Assembly: GCA_964531385.1 (NCBI GenBank)
Contig: CAZHGC010000035.1
Location: forward strand, 1 to 17,946
DNA: 17,946 bases
From: MGBC114079 sp964531385
Lineage (GTDB): Bacteria; Bacillota; Clostridia; Lachnospirales; CAG-274
Direction of reading: 5' to 3'
Position 1 is the stretch's first letter. Every line of letters begins with the position of its first letter. Below, piece after piece: positions 5,990 through 13,726 of this stretch. Position numbers and translations under genes: made by a program. Below the pieces are notes generated by a model that was not told where the DNA came from, did no database searches, and saw only the letters and a list, made by a program, of their open reading frames with translations.

Positions 5990-6463
5990 ATGGCAAGAAG
6001 AAGCACGCTTAAAGCGTGGGACGCAATTAACGGTGCGGAAGGAAGATGTGTTGCAACGATTAACGGAGATGTTGAAGATATGATTTATGTTAAAAACATT
6101 GAAGCGAAAGTTGAAAAAGAAAAATCGGAAATTAAGGTACTTGGGCAGACGGGTACAAAGCATAAAGCCACAGGCTGGAAGGGTACAGGCTCTATGACTA
6201 TGTATTATGCAACAACTTTGTTCAGACAAATGATTGTAAAATATATGGACGAGGGTGTTGATACTTATTTTGATTTGTTAATTGAAAATGAAGACCCGTC
6301 GAGTGAGATTGGCAAACAGACAATTATTTTGAAACAAGTTAACCTTGACGGAATTAATATTGCTAAGCTTGATATTGATTCAACAGAGCTTGACGAAGAC
6401 ATTGATTTTACATTTAACGGCGTTGAAATCAGAAATGCTTTTGACCCTGTTGTTGGCGAATAA
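5990..6463 (+). CDS. xkdM: Tail tube protein, XkdM-like (DUF2001)
   Basis: This 157-residue protein is the tail tube subunit that forms the rigid inner tube through which DNA passes. The stretch VLGQTGTKHKATGWKGTGS at about residues 48-66, followed by MTMYYATTLFRQMI, is diagnostic for the XkdM/DUF2001 family. The acidic second half (ILKQVNLDGINIAKLDIDST) contains the strands of the tube beta barrel. The length equals that of close family members. The ATG at 5990 follows AAAGGAGG at good spacing, 14 bases after the sheath stop. It lies between the sheath and the tail assembly chaperone, exactly as in PBSX. Confidence 0.92.
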   Translation: MARRSTLKAWDAINGAEGRCVATINGDVEDMIYVKNIEAKVEKEKSEIKVLGQTGTKHKATGWKGTGSMTMYYATTLFRQMIVKYMDEGVDTYFDLLIENEDPSSEIGKQTIILKQVNLDGINIAKLDIDSTELDEDIDFTFNGVEIRNAFDPVVGE

Positions 6464-6498
6464 TTAATTTAAAATTTATAATACGGAGGATTTTAACT

Positions 6499-7073
6499 AT
6501 GAATATTCAAGAATTTTTTAACAAAAACAAAGTGATTGGGTTGACAGAGGAATTTGCAATCAGCAACAGAATTTGTGACGAAAAAGGCGAGCCATTGAAA
6601 TTTAAAGCAAAGGCTATTACATCGAAGGAATATGAAGATTTGCGAGACAAAAATATGAAGATTAACCCAATTAGCAACACATACAAATTTAATTCGGCGG
6701 GCTTTGGAATTGACCTTATAACAAAGTGTTGTGTTGAGCCGAATTTTAAGGACAAGGCAAGCATTGACTCTCTTGGGGTTGCAACGGCAGAAGATTATAT
6801 TAACGCTGTGCTTTTGCCGGGTGAAATTGATGCACTTGTGCAGAAGATTACGCAAGTTAATGGATATAAGCCTTTTAACGAATTGGTTGAAGATGCAAAA
6901 AACTAATTGAAGACGGCGATTGGGAAGCCGTCTTTTTACATTGTGCTTTACATAAGCTTCACAAACTTCCCAACGAGGTTTTAGATTTGCCGAGAGAGGA
7001 AAAGGCTTTTATTTTTGCATCTATGCAAGTTAAGGCGAAAGCGGAAAAAGAACTTATTGACGATATGGAATAA
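6499..7073 (+). CDS. xkdN: Tail assembly chaperone with programmed -1 frameshift (XkdN-like)
   Basis: The zero-frame product (6499-6906, 135 aa) is an XkdN-family tail assembly chaperone, preceded by GGAGG at 6484-6488. At its end the codons GCA AAA AAC TAA contain the classic slippery heptamer AAAAAAC (6897-6903) in correct phase. A -1 slip continues as CTA ATT GAA GAC and stays open for 56 codons to the TAA at 7071-7073, giving an extended product of about 191 aa whose tail (DGDWEAVFLHCALHKLHKLP...) resembles the second-frame domain of such chaperones. Chaperones of the lambda G/GT type load the tape measure this way and sit between tube and tape measure genes, as here. The downstream extension has no start or ribosome site of its own. 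Confidence 0.88.
6897..6932 (+). promoter_or_regulatory. Programmed -1 ribosomal frameshift signal
   Basis: The slippery heptamer A AAA AAC (6897-6903) is followed, after an 8-base spacer, by a perfect 6-bp G/C-rich stem GACGGC (6912-6917) / GCCGTC (6927-6932) with a nine-base loop. Phase, spacing and stem all match known -1 signals. The TTTTT after the stem could also make it a weak terminator, but the open -1 frame through it favours frameshifting. Confidence 0.88.
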
Positions 7074-7113
7074 GGTTTATCACTCCTATTAGTACATATT
7101 TATCAAATAAAAG

Positions 7114-7143
7114 TTGACATTGATTGTCGGTTTATGGTAATAT
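7114..7143 (+). promoter_or_regulatory. Promoter of the moron operon
   Basis: A consensus -35 TTGACA (7114-7119), an 18-base spacer and extended -10 TGGTAATAT (hexamer 7138-7143) precede the gene at 7165. GGTTTATGGTAA around the -10 is identical to the module 2 toxin promoter. A promoter inside the structural operon points to expression in the lysogen. Confidence 0.8.
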
Positions 7144-7164
7144 GTTACTGAAAGGAGTGATAAT

Positions 7165-7518
7165 ATGAAAAACTTATTAAAAGTGTTGGGTGTTCTTAGT
7201 TTAATTGGAGGTGCGATAATATTTATCTCAGATTTGAATTCAGGTATTGACTTTAGTTTGGTTGTTATACCTCTTGTTTCGGGGGTTTTGGGTTTTGCTG
7301 TATTTTTTGGTATGGGGGCTATTCTTGAAAAAGTTGAGGAGCTTCTTTATTTTGCAAAGAAACAGGAGGAAATGAATTTAGCGAAAAATGAGCAAAAAAC
7401 GAAATATAAACAGAAATATAAAGAATGCCCGAACTGCGGAGAACTTAACGGTATGTTTGCAGGGGGTTGTATTAAATGCAATGAAAGTCTTATTAGGGCT
7501 AAAGTTGTTGAGAAGTAG
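7165..7518 (+). CDS. Moron: small membrane protein with C-terminal zinc ribbon
   Basis: This 117-residue protein is not a structural phage gene. Two hydrophobic segments (about residues 4-22 and 29-52) form a membrane hairpin. A charged, Lys/Glu-rich linker follows (about 58-88, probably a helix). The C-terminus has a zinc ribbon with CPNC (about 91-94) and a second pair GGCIKC about 14 residues later, the CxxC...CxxC pattern of small zinc-ribbon domains. AAAGGAG and a dedicated promoter precede the ATG. It forms a two-gene unit with the lipoprotein at 7539. Membrane-anchored cargo of this kind in prophages sometimes alters the cell envelope or blocks superinfection; nothing here proves that role. 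I do not recognise the family. Confidence 0.8.
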   Translation: MKNLLKVLGVLSLIGGAIIFISDLNSGIDFSLVVIPLVSGVLGFAVFFGMGAILEKVEELLYFAKKQEEMNLAKNEQKTKYKQKYKECPNCGELNGMFAGGCIKCNESLIRAKVVEK

Positions 7519-7538
7519 TTGGAATAGGAGGGGCGAAT

Positions 7539-8120
7539 ATGAAAAAAATTTTTGCGGTGGCTTTAGCCTTACTTGTTTTTGTTGGGTGTGGGGTTAAATC
7601 GGATAGTGACAAAGACAAGGAAATTGAAAGTTTGAAAAAAGAAATTGAGGAATTGAAGAAATCGGAAAAAGCTGATGTTACTGAAGCGGAAACAGAAAGC
7701 TTAACGGAAATTTTGACAAAAACTGTTACGGAGGCTCCAAAACAAGATATTCAGAGCAAGGTTACGGTGAATGTTGTTGACAAGATAAATAGACCGACAG
7801 ACTATAATGCCGGAAGATACTTGCCTTTTGTTGAAATTAAAACAAGTATAACAAATAATACAAATTGCGGAATAAAGGGTGTTCAAGGGGTTTTATATAT
7901 TGATGACCTTTTTGGAGAACGTATACTTTCTTTAAAATGGGATTTTACGGGTGAAGTGATTTATTCCGGTAAAACTGTAACTATGAATGATTATGGGTTG
8001 GAAGTTAATCAATTTATGGACGAACATATGAAACTATATAATACAAAATATGCGGACCTTAAATTTAGGTATGAAGTTAGGCAAATTGTTTATACCGATG
8101 GAACGGTTGAAAAAGCATAA
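7539..8120 (+). CDS. Moron: predicted surface lipoprotein
   Basis: This 193-residue protein has an N-terminal lipoprotein signal: MKK, a hydrophobic stretch, then LLVFVGC with the lipidated Cys at residue 17. A charged coiled coil follows (about residues 23-45, KEIESLKKEIEELKK), then a Thr/Glu-rich linker and a predicted beta-sandwich domain (about 70-193) with ITNNTNCGIKGVQGVLYIDD, a pattern seen in extracellular Ig-like/FxLYD-type domains. It is expected on the outer face of the membrane. GGAGGGG precedes the ATG, and the gene follows the membrane protein by 20 bases, from one promoter. Phage-encoded lipoproteins such as Ltp of Streptococcus phage TP-J34 block DNA injection by other phages, so superinfection exclusion is one plausible role. 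No sequence match to Ltp is claimed. Confidence 0.82.
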   Translation: MKKIFAVALALLVFVGCGVKSDSDKDKEIESLKKEIEELKKSEKADVTEAETESLTEILTKTVTEAPKQDIQSKVTVNVVDKINRPTDYNAGRYLPFVEIKTSITNNTNCGIKGVQGVLYIDDLFGERILSLKWDFTGEVIYSGKTVTMNDYGLEVNQFMDEHMKLYNTKYADLKFRYEVRQIVYTDGTVEKA

Positions 8121-8154
8121 AGATACTGAAAATAGAAATGTTGTTAAATGTGTA

Positions 8155-8183
8155 TTGTGTGAAGGTATATTTTGTGGTAAAAT
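8155..8183 (+). promoter_or_regulatory. Toxin promoter, module 3
   Basis: The -35 is TTGTGT (8155-8160, weaker than in the other modules), the spacer 17 bases, the extended -10 TGGTAAAAT (hexamer 8178-8183). The predicted start, near 8190, falls at the edge of the 98-nt palindrome, so the toxin mRNA would begin with that hairpin. Confidence 0.7.
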
Positions 8184-8188
8184 TAAAT

Positions 8189-8286
8189 GGTGGCACGTTT
8201 ACTTGTAAAAAATCAATTTAAGACAAAATTAAAGCATTTTTGTTTTAAACCGATTTTTATTATGCAAGCTCATAAACAGTGTCGCT
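8189..8286. repeat. 98-nt palindromic element in the module 3 toxin leader
   Basis: This is homologous along its length to the reverse complement of 3800-3897; shared blocks include AAAATCAATTTAA, CATTTTTGTTT, AAACCGATTTT and TATGCAAGCTCATAA. Its ends (GGCAC...GTGTC) and inner AAAAATC/GATTTTT and ACAAAA/TTTTGT arms still fold into one long hairpin. It lies between the toxin promoter and the conserved GGTAATTGAAAATGATT, the mirror of its position in module 2. Confidence 0.75.
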
Positions 8287-8421
8287 TGGGTAATTGAAAA
8301 TGATTAACGGCTATGTATTTTTAGCTTTGCCGACTTTATTTTTTAATAAAGGAGGTGAACACTCTCTTTTGGTGTGATACAGATTTTTAGGTATCGCAAC
8401 TAACTTTGAGGGGGTGGTTTT

Positions 8422-8511
8422 ATGTCAGACTTTGAATTTTTAAGTTTGATGTTATCACTCGGTCAATTTGTTTTGGCTTTGATAACACTTTACATAAACG
8501 CAAAAAAATAG
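8422..8511 (+). CDS. Hydrophobic 29-aa type I toxin-like peptide, module 3
   Basis: The peptide begins MSDFEFLSLMLSLGQFVLAL, spans the membrane once and ends INAKK. GAGGGGGTGG lies at ideal distance before the ATG. The long leader (about 230 nt from the predicted start) carries the 98-nt palindrome, the conserved GGTAATTGAAAATGATT block, a decoy GGAGGTG (8351-8357) and a small GATAC/GTATC hairpin (8376-8395). It is most like the module 2 peptide in leader and terminator, but its coding sequence has diverged, so antisense specificity between modules may differ. It stands between the lipoprotein gene and the tape measure gene. The toxin function is inferred. Confidence 0.77.
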   Translation: MSDFEFLSLMLSLGQFVLALITLYINAKK

Positions 8512-8587
8512 TAGCCCTCCCGCTAAGATGTGGCTACTATTTTTTTAGTCCAATTAGTCGGCAAATTGTTTTCAATTACCTTTTTCT
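8502..8587 (-). ncRNA. Predicted antisense antitoxin RNA, module 3
   Basis: The - strand promoter at 8594-8621 predicts a start near 8587; the hairpin 8507-8516/8532-8541 and U7 tract opposite 8502-8508 predict the end. It is about 86 nt, overlapping the toxin's last codons and terminator. Its leader is GGTAATTGAAAACAATTTG, matching the toxin leader's first 12 bases. Confidence 0.6.
8507..8547. terminator. Bidirectional terminator between toxin and antitoxin, module 3
   Basis: AATAGTAGCC (8507-8516) pairs with GGCTACTATT (8532-8541). It has strong T tracts in both directions: seven on the + strand (8541-8547) and seven on the - strand (opposite 8502-8508). Confidence 0.85.
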
Positions 8588-8640
8588 AATTTAATTATAA
8601 CATAAAAATATTTTTTGTAAAGATGTCAGTTGAAAAATTG
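8579..8640. repeat. 62-nt exact direct repeat, first copy
   Basis: Positions 8579-8640 are identical to 14422-14483. The repeat covers the antitoxin promoter and the left arm and loop of the closing terminator. No changes in 62 bases, while the rest of these two modules differs in subtype, indicates recent exchange between modules 3 and 4. Confidence 0.9.
8594..8621 (-). promoter_or_regulatory. Antitoxin promoter, module 3
   Basis: On the - strand, TTTACA (8621-8616), a 16-base spacer and TATAAT (8599-8594). It is identical to module 4 here. It faces the toxin gene. Confidence 0.8.
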
Positions 8641-8652
8641 GCATCTTTTTTT
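8619..8652 (+). terminator. Terminator-like hairpin closing module 3
   Basis: AAAGATGTC (8619-8627) pairs with GGCATCTTT (8640-8648) with one G-U, and is followed by Ts to 8652. The tape measure ribosome site (GGAGGTG, 8657-8663) begins five bases later. Confidence 0.65.
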
Positions 8653-8667
8653 GTTGGAGGTGAAAAG

Positions 8668-11600
8668 ATGTCAAGTATACAGACAAGCATTAACTTAAAT
8701 GATGGTATGACGAGCGTTCTTAACTCTATGTATGCGGGGGTTAATCATCTTCTTGGTGGTTTTAGAAATATGCAGAACACAGTTGGACGAGGGTTTAATA
8801 CATCTGCATTTAACGGCTTTAGGGAACATATGTCAAATGCTATTGCTCAAATGGGGTTAATGGAAAGAGAGGCAAGAAGAGTTTCCCAAAATGTATCTCA
8901 ATCTATGGGACAAGCTATAAATGGTTGGCGAAGAACTTTTGATTTTAATGTTTTTGGAGGGAGTGCTGATGAGCGGTTTAAAAGCGAAGTTAATGAAATA
9001 ACAAAGCAAATGCAAGCTGTTTTGACCCAACAAGAACATATCAAGAGGAAGGCGTTGGGAATGGAGCTGTTGCCGAGAAGTGCCGTATCGGATATTGTTG
9101 AAGCAGATAACAAAGTTAAAATGCTTATATCGGATATGCAGATGCTTAAAAACATTGATATTACATTTTTTAGCAAAGGGCAAAAGAATAATATTAATGC
9201 CGAATATGAAAATTTGCGAAAAAATGTCATTGCTATAATGCAATTACAAAGAGATATGAACACGAGTGCTGCAAACGGTGATGTTTCGGGTGTAAACGCA
9301 GGATTTAATCAGATAAAATCTATTGTTGAGCAAACAGAGATGAGGCTTAGAAGTTTTAAAGAAACGTTGGGTCAAATCAATAGCTCTGCTTGGCAGAGCA
9401 TTGGTGGAGCAGAGATTATTAATACAACGGGGCTTATGAGAGCAACACAGGAAATTGACACCTTGAAAAATGCTATGAACCAACTTACATTGGAACAAAA
9501 CAGGTTATCTGCAAATACATCAAATGTCAAAATGCTACCTTCAAATGCCGTTTCTGAGATTGATATGGTTAGAAGAAGGCTTGAAAATGTTAAAGGGTCT
9601 ATATCTTTGCTTGAAAACGAAAAAAATAAATTAAAAAGGTGGGACACAGCGGGAATTAACCAATTTAACAGCCGAATTGAAGAATTAAGGCAACGAATGT
9701 TTTTGGCAGAACAGGCACAACGAAATATCAATCAAGCGATACAAGAAAATGATGTTGGAAGATTAAACGAAGAGTATAGAAAACTTAATGCGATAATTGA
9801 CGGCATTGAGAGAGATATACGAGACAACGGGTCTGCTCAGCAACAATTTAACAATGGTATTGGGGAAGGCAGCTTAAAAGCAGGCTTTTTGAAAAGGCAG
9901 TTAAACGGAGTTACGAATATATTAAGCCGTATAAAGATGTATGCGGCAACGGCGTTTGCCGGGTTTGGGTTGAAATCGGGATTGGAAGCAGTTGATACAT
10001 ATGCAAATTTAAGTTCAAGGCTTGGTCTTATTACAAAAAGCTTTGAGGAACAGCTTGTGTTGTCAAAAAGATTAAACGAATCGGCACAAAAGACAGGAAG
10101 CTCTTATACAGATATGGCAAGCGTTACGGCAAAGCTTGGACTTTTGTCGGGGAAAGCATTTAATAACAATGCTGAACTGCTGAAGTTTTCTGAATTAATG
10201 TCGAAATCTTTTAAAGTTAGCGGGGCAAGCACGCAAGAGCAACAAGCGGGTATGTATCAGCTTACACAGGCTATGGCAAGCGGACGATTGCAGGGCGATG
10301 AATTTAGGTCGATTATTGAAAACGCACCAATGCTTGCACAAGCCATTGCAACATATACGGGAAAAGGTATGGAAAGCCTTAAGGAGATGTCAAGAGAGGG
10401 TTCAATTACCGCTGACGTTATAAAAAATGCGTTATTTATGGCAGGTTCGGACATTGAAAAAAAATTTGCTGAAATACCCAAAACTTTCAGTTTGTATTGG
10501 ACTGAGATTAAAAATGTTACATATCAAGAGTTTGGCGGTCTTATGCAGATAATTAACAATGCCATTAATACCGAAAGTTTTAGTGGTTTTATTGAAAAAA
10601 TAAAAACAAGCATTGGAAGTGCGGCAGAATGGGTCACTCTTAGATTTTATGAATTTAAAATTTTGTTTGTGCAATTATGGAATTTGGCACAGCCTGCATT
10701 TCAAGCAATAAGCACAGGATTTGTGAATATTAGAAACTATATTTTTTCGGCTAATGGAGTTTTGGGCAACTTTATAAAGACGTTATCGAAAATGTTGTCA
10801 AGCTCAGGTTTTTCAGCGGCTGTTCAAACTTTGACAGATATTTTTATTAATCTTATTGGAACAGTTTCTTACCTTGTTCAGGGGTTTATGAATTTGATAA
10901 GTACTTTTGATTGGTTTGGTTCTGCTGTTGTGAGAGTTATAGCTTTTGTGAAAATTTACAACACAGTTAATGGTATTGCACAAAGGCTTGCGGGAACATT
11001 ATCTAACCTTACTTCAATGCTTACGGGGAGAATGAATGTTTATACAGCTACAGTTAACGGGGCAACTGTTGCACAAAGAGGGCTTAACGCTGCAATGAGG
11101 GCAAACCCTTTTGGAGTTGTTGCTCAAGTTGTTTCTTTGCTTATATCTTTGTTTTCAATTTTGAGTTCGAAAATTGATGAGGTTAATGAAAAAGCCGGGG
11201 GCGGTATTGGAGAAACCGACGGAATTAAAATAAGGTCGCCATATGACAAAGATGTTAGAGAATATGCAAAGAAACACGGCATTACACCGGCACAAGCAGC
11301 ACAGGTGTTTAGCGAGAGGGACGCAGTTAGTGCGAAGATAAAGGAAGAAAGAGCAAAAAACAAGAAGTTTAAAAATATAGCTGGGATAACAAAAGCACAA
11401 GAGCGAGCGAAAGCTTATGAAGATGCCGTTGCCGCAGGAAAACAAAGAGAAACCGAAAACGGAACAACTTATGTGGTTGTTAGCGGTTTTGGAAAGATAA
11501 CTGAGGAACAATATAGAAAAGCGAACCGAATGGCAGACAAGGTAGACAGCTTAACTACGAAAAATGAAAAAGAAATGTGGGAGCAATATGAAACAGAAAA

Positions 11601-11976
11601 ATGGAATATGGTTAATGGTTTTAAAAATCAAAACAAAACAATAGATGATTTAGATGATAAGTATGATGATTGGTTTAAAAATTTAAATTTTGAACCGTAT
11701 ACAGGCGGGGGTGGAGGAGATGAGAAAACAGATGTTGGAACAGTTGACAAGATAAAAGATACCGTTGATGTTACTGACGAAGATTTGAAGTTTATGCGTG
11801 ATTTTGCAGAAAGAGATATTATTAACAAAATTCACACAACCCAACTTGCACCGCAAATAAATGTTGAATTTAAAGGCGACAGCAGTAATCCTTTTGATGT
11901 TAATGAAATGATTGGCAGGGTTGCCGATGAACTTGTAAATGTTGTAAACAATACCGCACAGGGGGTTCACATATGA
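8668..11976 (+). CDS. Tail tape measure protein
   Basis: This 1102-residue protein sets tail length and leads DNA ejection. Residues about 20-420 are heptad-like, Asn/Gln/Glu-rich coiled coil. Residues about 433-615 match the tape-measure N-terminal domain typical of phages and prophages (GLEAVDTYANLSSRL...ASGRLQGDEFRSIIENAP...SREGSITADVIKNAL). Hydrophobic segments follow at about 690-770 and 810-832 (FGVVAQVVSLLISLFSIL), as expected for membrane-penetrating tape measures, then a Lys/Glu-rich C-terminal part. Start choice: the frame is open from ATG 8623, but that codon lies in the module 3 repeat with no ribosome site, whereas ATG 8668 follows GGAGGTG (8657-8663). The predicted tail is long, about 165 nm by the usual 1.5 angstrom per residue. 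It ends overlapping the next gene in ATGA. Confidence 0.92.
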   Translation: MSSIQTSINLNDGMTSVLNSMYAGVNHLLGGFRNMQNTVGRGFNTSAFNGFREHMSNAIAQMGLMEREARRVSQNVSQSMGQAINGWRRTFDFNVFGGSADERFKSEVNEITKQMQAVLTQQEHIKRKALGMELLPRSAVSDIVEADNKVKMLISDMQMLKNIDITFFSKGQKNNINAEYENLRKNVIAIMQLQRDMNTSAANGDVSGVNAGFNQIKSIVEQTEMRLRSFKETLGQINSSAWQSIGGAEIINTTGLMRATQEIDTLKNAMNQLTLEQNRLSANTSNVKMLPSNAVSEIDMVRRRLENVKGSISLLENEKNKLKRWDTAGINQFNSRIEELRQRMFLAEQAQRNINQAIQENDVGRLNEEYRKLNAIIDGIERDIRDNGSAQQQFNNGIGEGSLKAGFLKRQLNGVTNILSRIKMYAATAFAGFGLKSGLEAVDTYANLSSRLGLITKSFEEQLVLSKRLNESAQKTGSSYTDMASVTAKLGLLSGKAFNNNAELLKFSELMSKSFKVSGASTQEQQAGMYQLTQAMASGRLQGDEFRSIIENAPMLAQAIATYTGKGMESLKEMSREGSITADVIKNALFMAGSDIEKKFAEIPKTFSLYWTEIKNVTYQEFGGLMQIINNAINTESFSGFIEKIKTSIGSAAEWVTLRFYEFKILFVQLWNLAQPAFQAISTGFVNIRNYIFSANGVLGNFIKTLSKMLSSSGFSAAVQTLTDIFINLIGTVSYLVQGFMNLISTFDWFGSAVVRVIAFVKIYNTVNGIAQRLAGTLSNLTSMLTGRMNVYTATVNGATVAQRGLNAAMRANPFGVVAQVVSLLISLFSILSSKIDEVNEKAGGGIGETDGIKIRSPYDKDVREYAKKHGITPAQAAQVFSERDAVSAKIKEERAKNKKFKNIAGITKAQERAKAYEDAVAAGKQRETENGTTYVVVSGFGKITEEQYRKANRMADKVDSLTTKNEKEMWEQYETEKWNMVNGFKNQNKTIDDLDDKYDDWFKNLNFEPYTGGGGGDEKTDVGTVDKIKDTVDVTDEDLKFMRDFAERDIINKIHTTQLAPQINVEFKGDSSNPFDVNEMIGRVADELVNVVNNTAQGVHI

Positions 11977-12689
11977 CAAATGAAAGAATTGTGATGTTTT
12001 TTAAATATGATGACAGTACGGAAATTTTACAACTTCCTATACCGCCGGAAAGTTTTAAAACCAAGGTTGTAAACAAAAATAAAACTGTTGAACTTATGGA
12101 CGGAGGAGAATTTAACGTTATTAAAGATATTGGGTTACGTGAGTTGAATTTTAAAATTCTTTTGCCGCGATTTGTTGATTTGCCTTTTGCACAAAAGCCC
12201 GAAACGGAGGTTTGTACTATTGGAAGGCCTATTGTTTATCTAAATGCTTTTAGAAAATTTAAAATGGATAAAAAGCCGATTAGGTTTTTGATGCTTAGAA
12301 TTTTTTCGGATGGAACAGAAAGTTTTCAAGGAAATATGCTTGTTTCTTTTGAAGAATATAATGTTGAAGAAAAAGGCGGTTGCGTTGGTGACTATTGGGT
12401 TGATTTAAAGCTTAAAGAATATCGCCCGGTTAGGAAAGCTGTTTTAAAAGAAACAGGGAAAGTTACAGAGGACAATAAAATTGTTGTTGCAGAGGTTTTG
12501 CAGAGGACAATAAAACCGATAGCTAAAAATTATAAAACAAAAGCAGGAGACACCCTTTGGAAAATTGCAAAGCTACAATTAAATGACGGAAGCAGGTATA
12601 CAGAAATTGCGAAAATTAACGACATAACGGAGATGGACGAAATATTATATCCGCTTGAAGAGGGCAGAATTTTGCTTTTGCCCTTTTAA
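11973..12689 (+). CDS. xkdP: LysM-containing baseplate/tail protein, XkdP-like
   Basis: This 238-residue protein matches XkdP: an N-terminal domain of about 175 residues (LPIPPESFKTKVVNKNKTVE...GLRELNFKILLPR) followed by a LysM domain at about 186-237 (YKTKAGDTLWKIAK...YTEIAKINDI...GRILLLPF). LysM binds peptidoglycan-type glycans. In this context the protein sits in the baseplate hub region, next to the tape measure, and may hold the tail tip to the wall or act as a hub-tube adaptor. The ATG overlaps the tape measure stop (ATGA 11973-11976), so it is translationally coupled. No catalytic residues are visible, so it is not a lysin. Confidence 0.9.
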   Translation: MTNERIVMFFKYDDSTEILQLPIPPESFKTKVVNKNKTVELMDGGEFNVIKDIGLRELNFKILLPRFVDLPFAQKPETEVCTIGRPIVYLNAFRKFKMDKKPIRFLMLRIFSDGTESFQGNMLVSFEEYNVEEKGGCVGDYWVDLKLKEYRPVRKAVLKETGKVTEDNKIVVAEVLQRTIKPIAKNYKTKAGDTLWKIAKLQLNDGSRYTEIAKINDITEMDEILYPLEEGRILLLPF

Positions 12690-12708
12690 TTTTTGGAGGT
12701 GTTTTAAT

Positions 12709-13716
12709 ATGTATAGTTATTGCCCCGATTTAAAGTTATATGTTGTGAATGATAATGTTAAATATGAGTTATCTGCTTTGTGTGAGGGAAATATAACTTT
12801 GACGACGTCAAGAAAAAGTTCGCCGTCTAACTTGAGTTTTAAGATTTTAAGAAGTGCGTTACAAGAGGGCTTGAGATTTGTTGAAGGCGATGTTGTTAGT
12901 TTAATTGTTAATGATAACAAGATTTTTAAAGGCAGGATTTTTAGCAAGAGCAGGACAAAAGAACAGATTATAACGGTTACGGCTTATGACCAAATCAGAT
13001 ATTTACAAAACAAAAAGACATATGAATATACCAATAAAAAAGCAGGAGAAGTTATTAAAATGATTGCTGATGACTTTAAGCTTACAACGGGAATGATTGA
13101 AGATACGGGGTTTGTTATTGCGAAAAGGCGGGAAGAAGACGAAACGTTGCTTGATATAGCACTTAATGCTATTGATATTACTGCTATAAATACAAATAAG
13201 TTGTATGTTTTGTATGATGATTTTGGTGCGTTGACTCTAAAAAATATTGACAATATGTTTGTGCCTTTATGTGTTAGTGATGACGGGACAATAACGGATT
13301 TTACGTATAAAACCGATATTGATACTGACACATACAATATGGTTAAATTATATCGGGACAACGAAGAAACGAAAAAGAGAGATGTGTATATTGCGAAAGA
13401 TAGTGCTACACAACAGATGTGGGGTATTTTGCAATATTATGAAAATTTACCTGAAATTTATAATGATGCCCAAGCTAAAAGCATTGCAGAGCAGATACTT
13501 AAACAAAAAAACAGAGTTCACAAAACTTTATCTGTTGAGTGCATTGGAGCGGGGCAAGGTGAAGAGCTCATCAGGGGTGGAAGTGTTGTTATTGTTGACA
13601 TTAATGATGTTGGAGAAAACAGTATTTTTAATAAATATGTTGTTGAAAATTGTACACATACATTTTCAAACAGTCAACACAGTATTAAACTTAATATAAA
13701 TGAATGGAATGATTAG
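12709..13716 (+). CDS. xkdQ: Baseplate hub protein, XkdQ/YqbQ-like
   Basis: This 335-residue protein is the tail hub (gp27/gp44-like) that forms the ring at the tip of the tube. Features include the N-terminal YCPDLKLYVVNDNVKYELS, the VEGDVVSLIVNDNKIFKGRIFSK strand region, TVTAYDQIRYLQNKKTYEY at about 105-123, and the C-terminal GGSVVIVDINDVG segment with a final beta strand ending LNINEWND. The order LysM protein, hub, DUF2577 fits XkdP-Q-R. ATG 12709 is preferred because GGAGGTG lies just upstream (12695-12701); the frame is open from 12655, but that start would overlap the previous gene and has no ribosome site. Confidence 0.88.
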   Translation: MYSYCPDLKLYVVNDNVKYELSALCEGNITLTTSRKSSPSNLSFKILRSALQEGLRFVEGDVVSLIVNDNKIFKGRIFSKSRTKEQIITVTAYDQIRYLQNKKTYEYTNKKAGEVIKMIADDFKLTTGMIEDTGFVIAKRREEDETLLDIALNAIDITAINTNKLYVLYDDFGALTLKNIDNMFVPLCVSDDGTITDFTYKTDIDTDTYNMVKLYRDNEETKKRDVYIAKDSATQQMWGILQYYENLPEIYNDAQAKSIAEQILKQKNRVHKTLSVECIGAGQGEELIRGGSVVIVDINDVGENSIFNKYVVENCTHTFSNSQHSIKLNINEWND

Positions 13717-13726
13717 AGGTGATTTA

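Noticed and set aside
6912..6937. Rho-independent terminator after the chaperone stop
   Set aside because: The stem and T run would fit, but the slippery heptamer in phase, 8-base spacer and open -1 frame across the hairpin fit a frameshift stimulator better.
8623..8667. Upstream ATG extending the tape measure N-terminus
   Set aside because: It lies inside the 62-nt module repeat, has no ribosome site and encodes the same spurious MSVEKL as 14466; GGAGGTG points to ATG 8668.
9244..9731. Antisense open frames within the tape measure gene
   Set aside because: They lack ribosome sites and follow from the codon bias of the long + strand gene.
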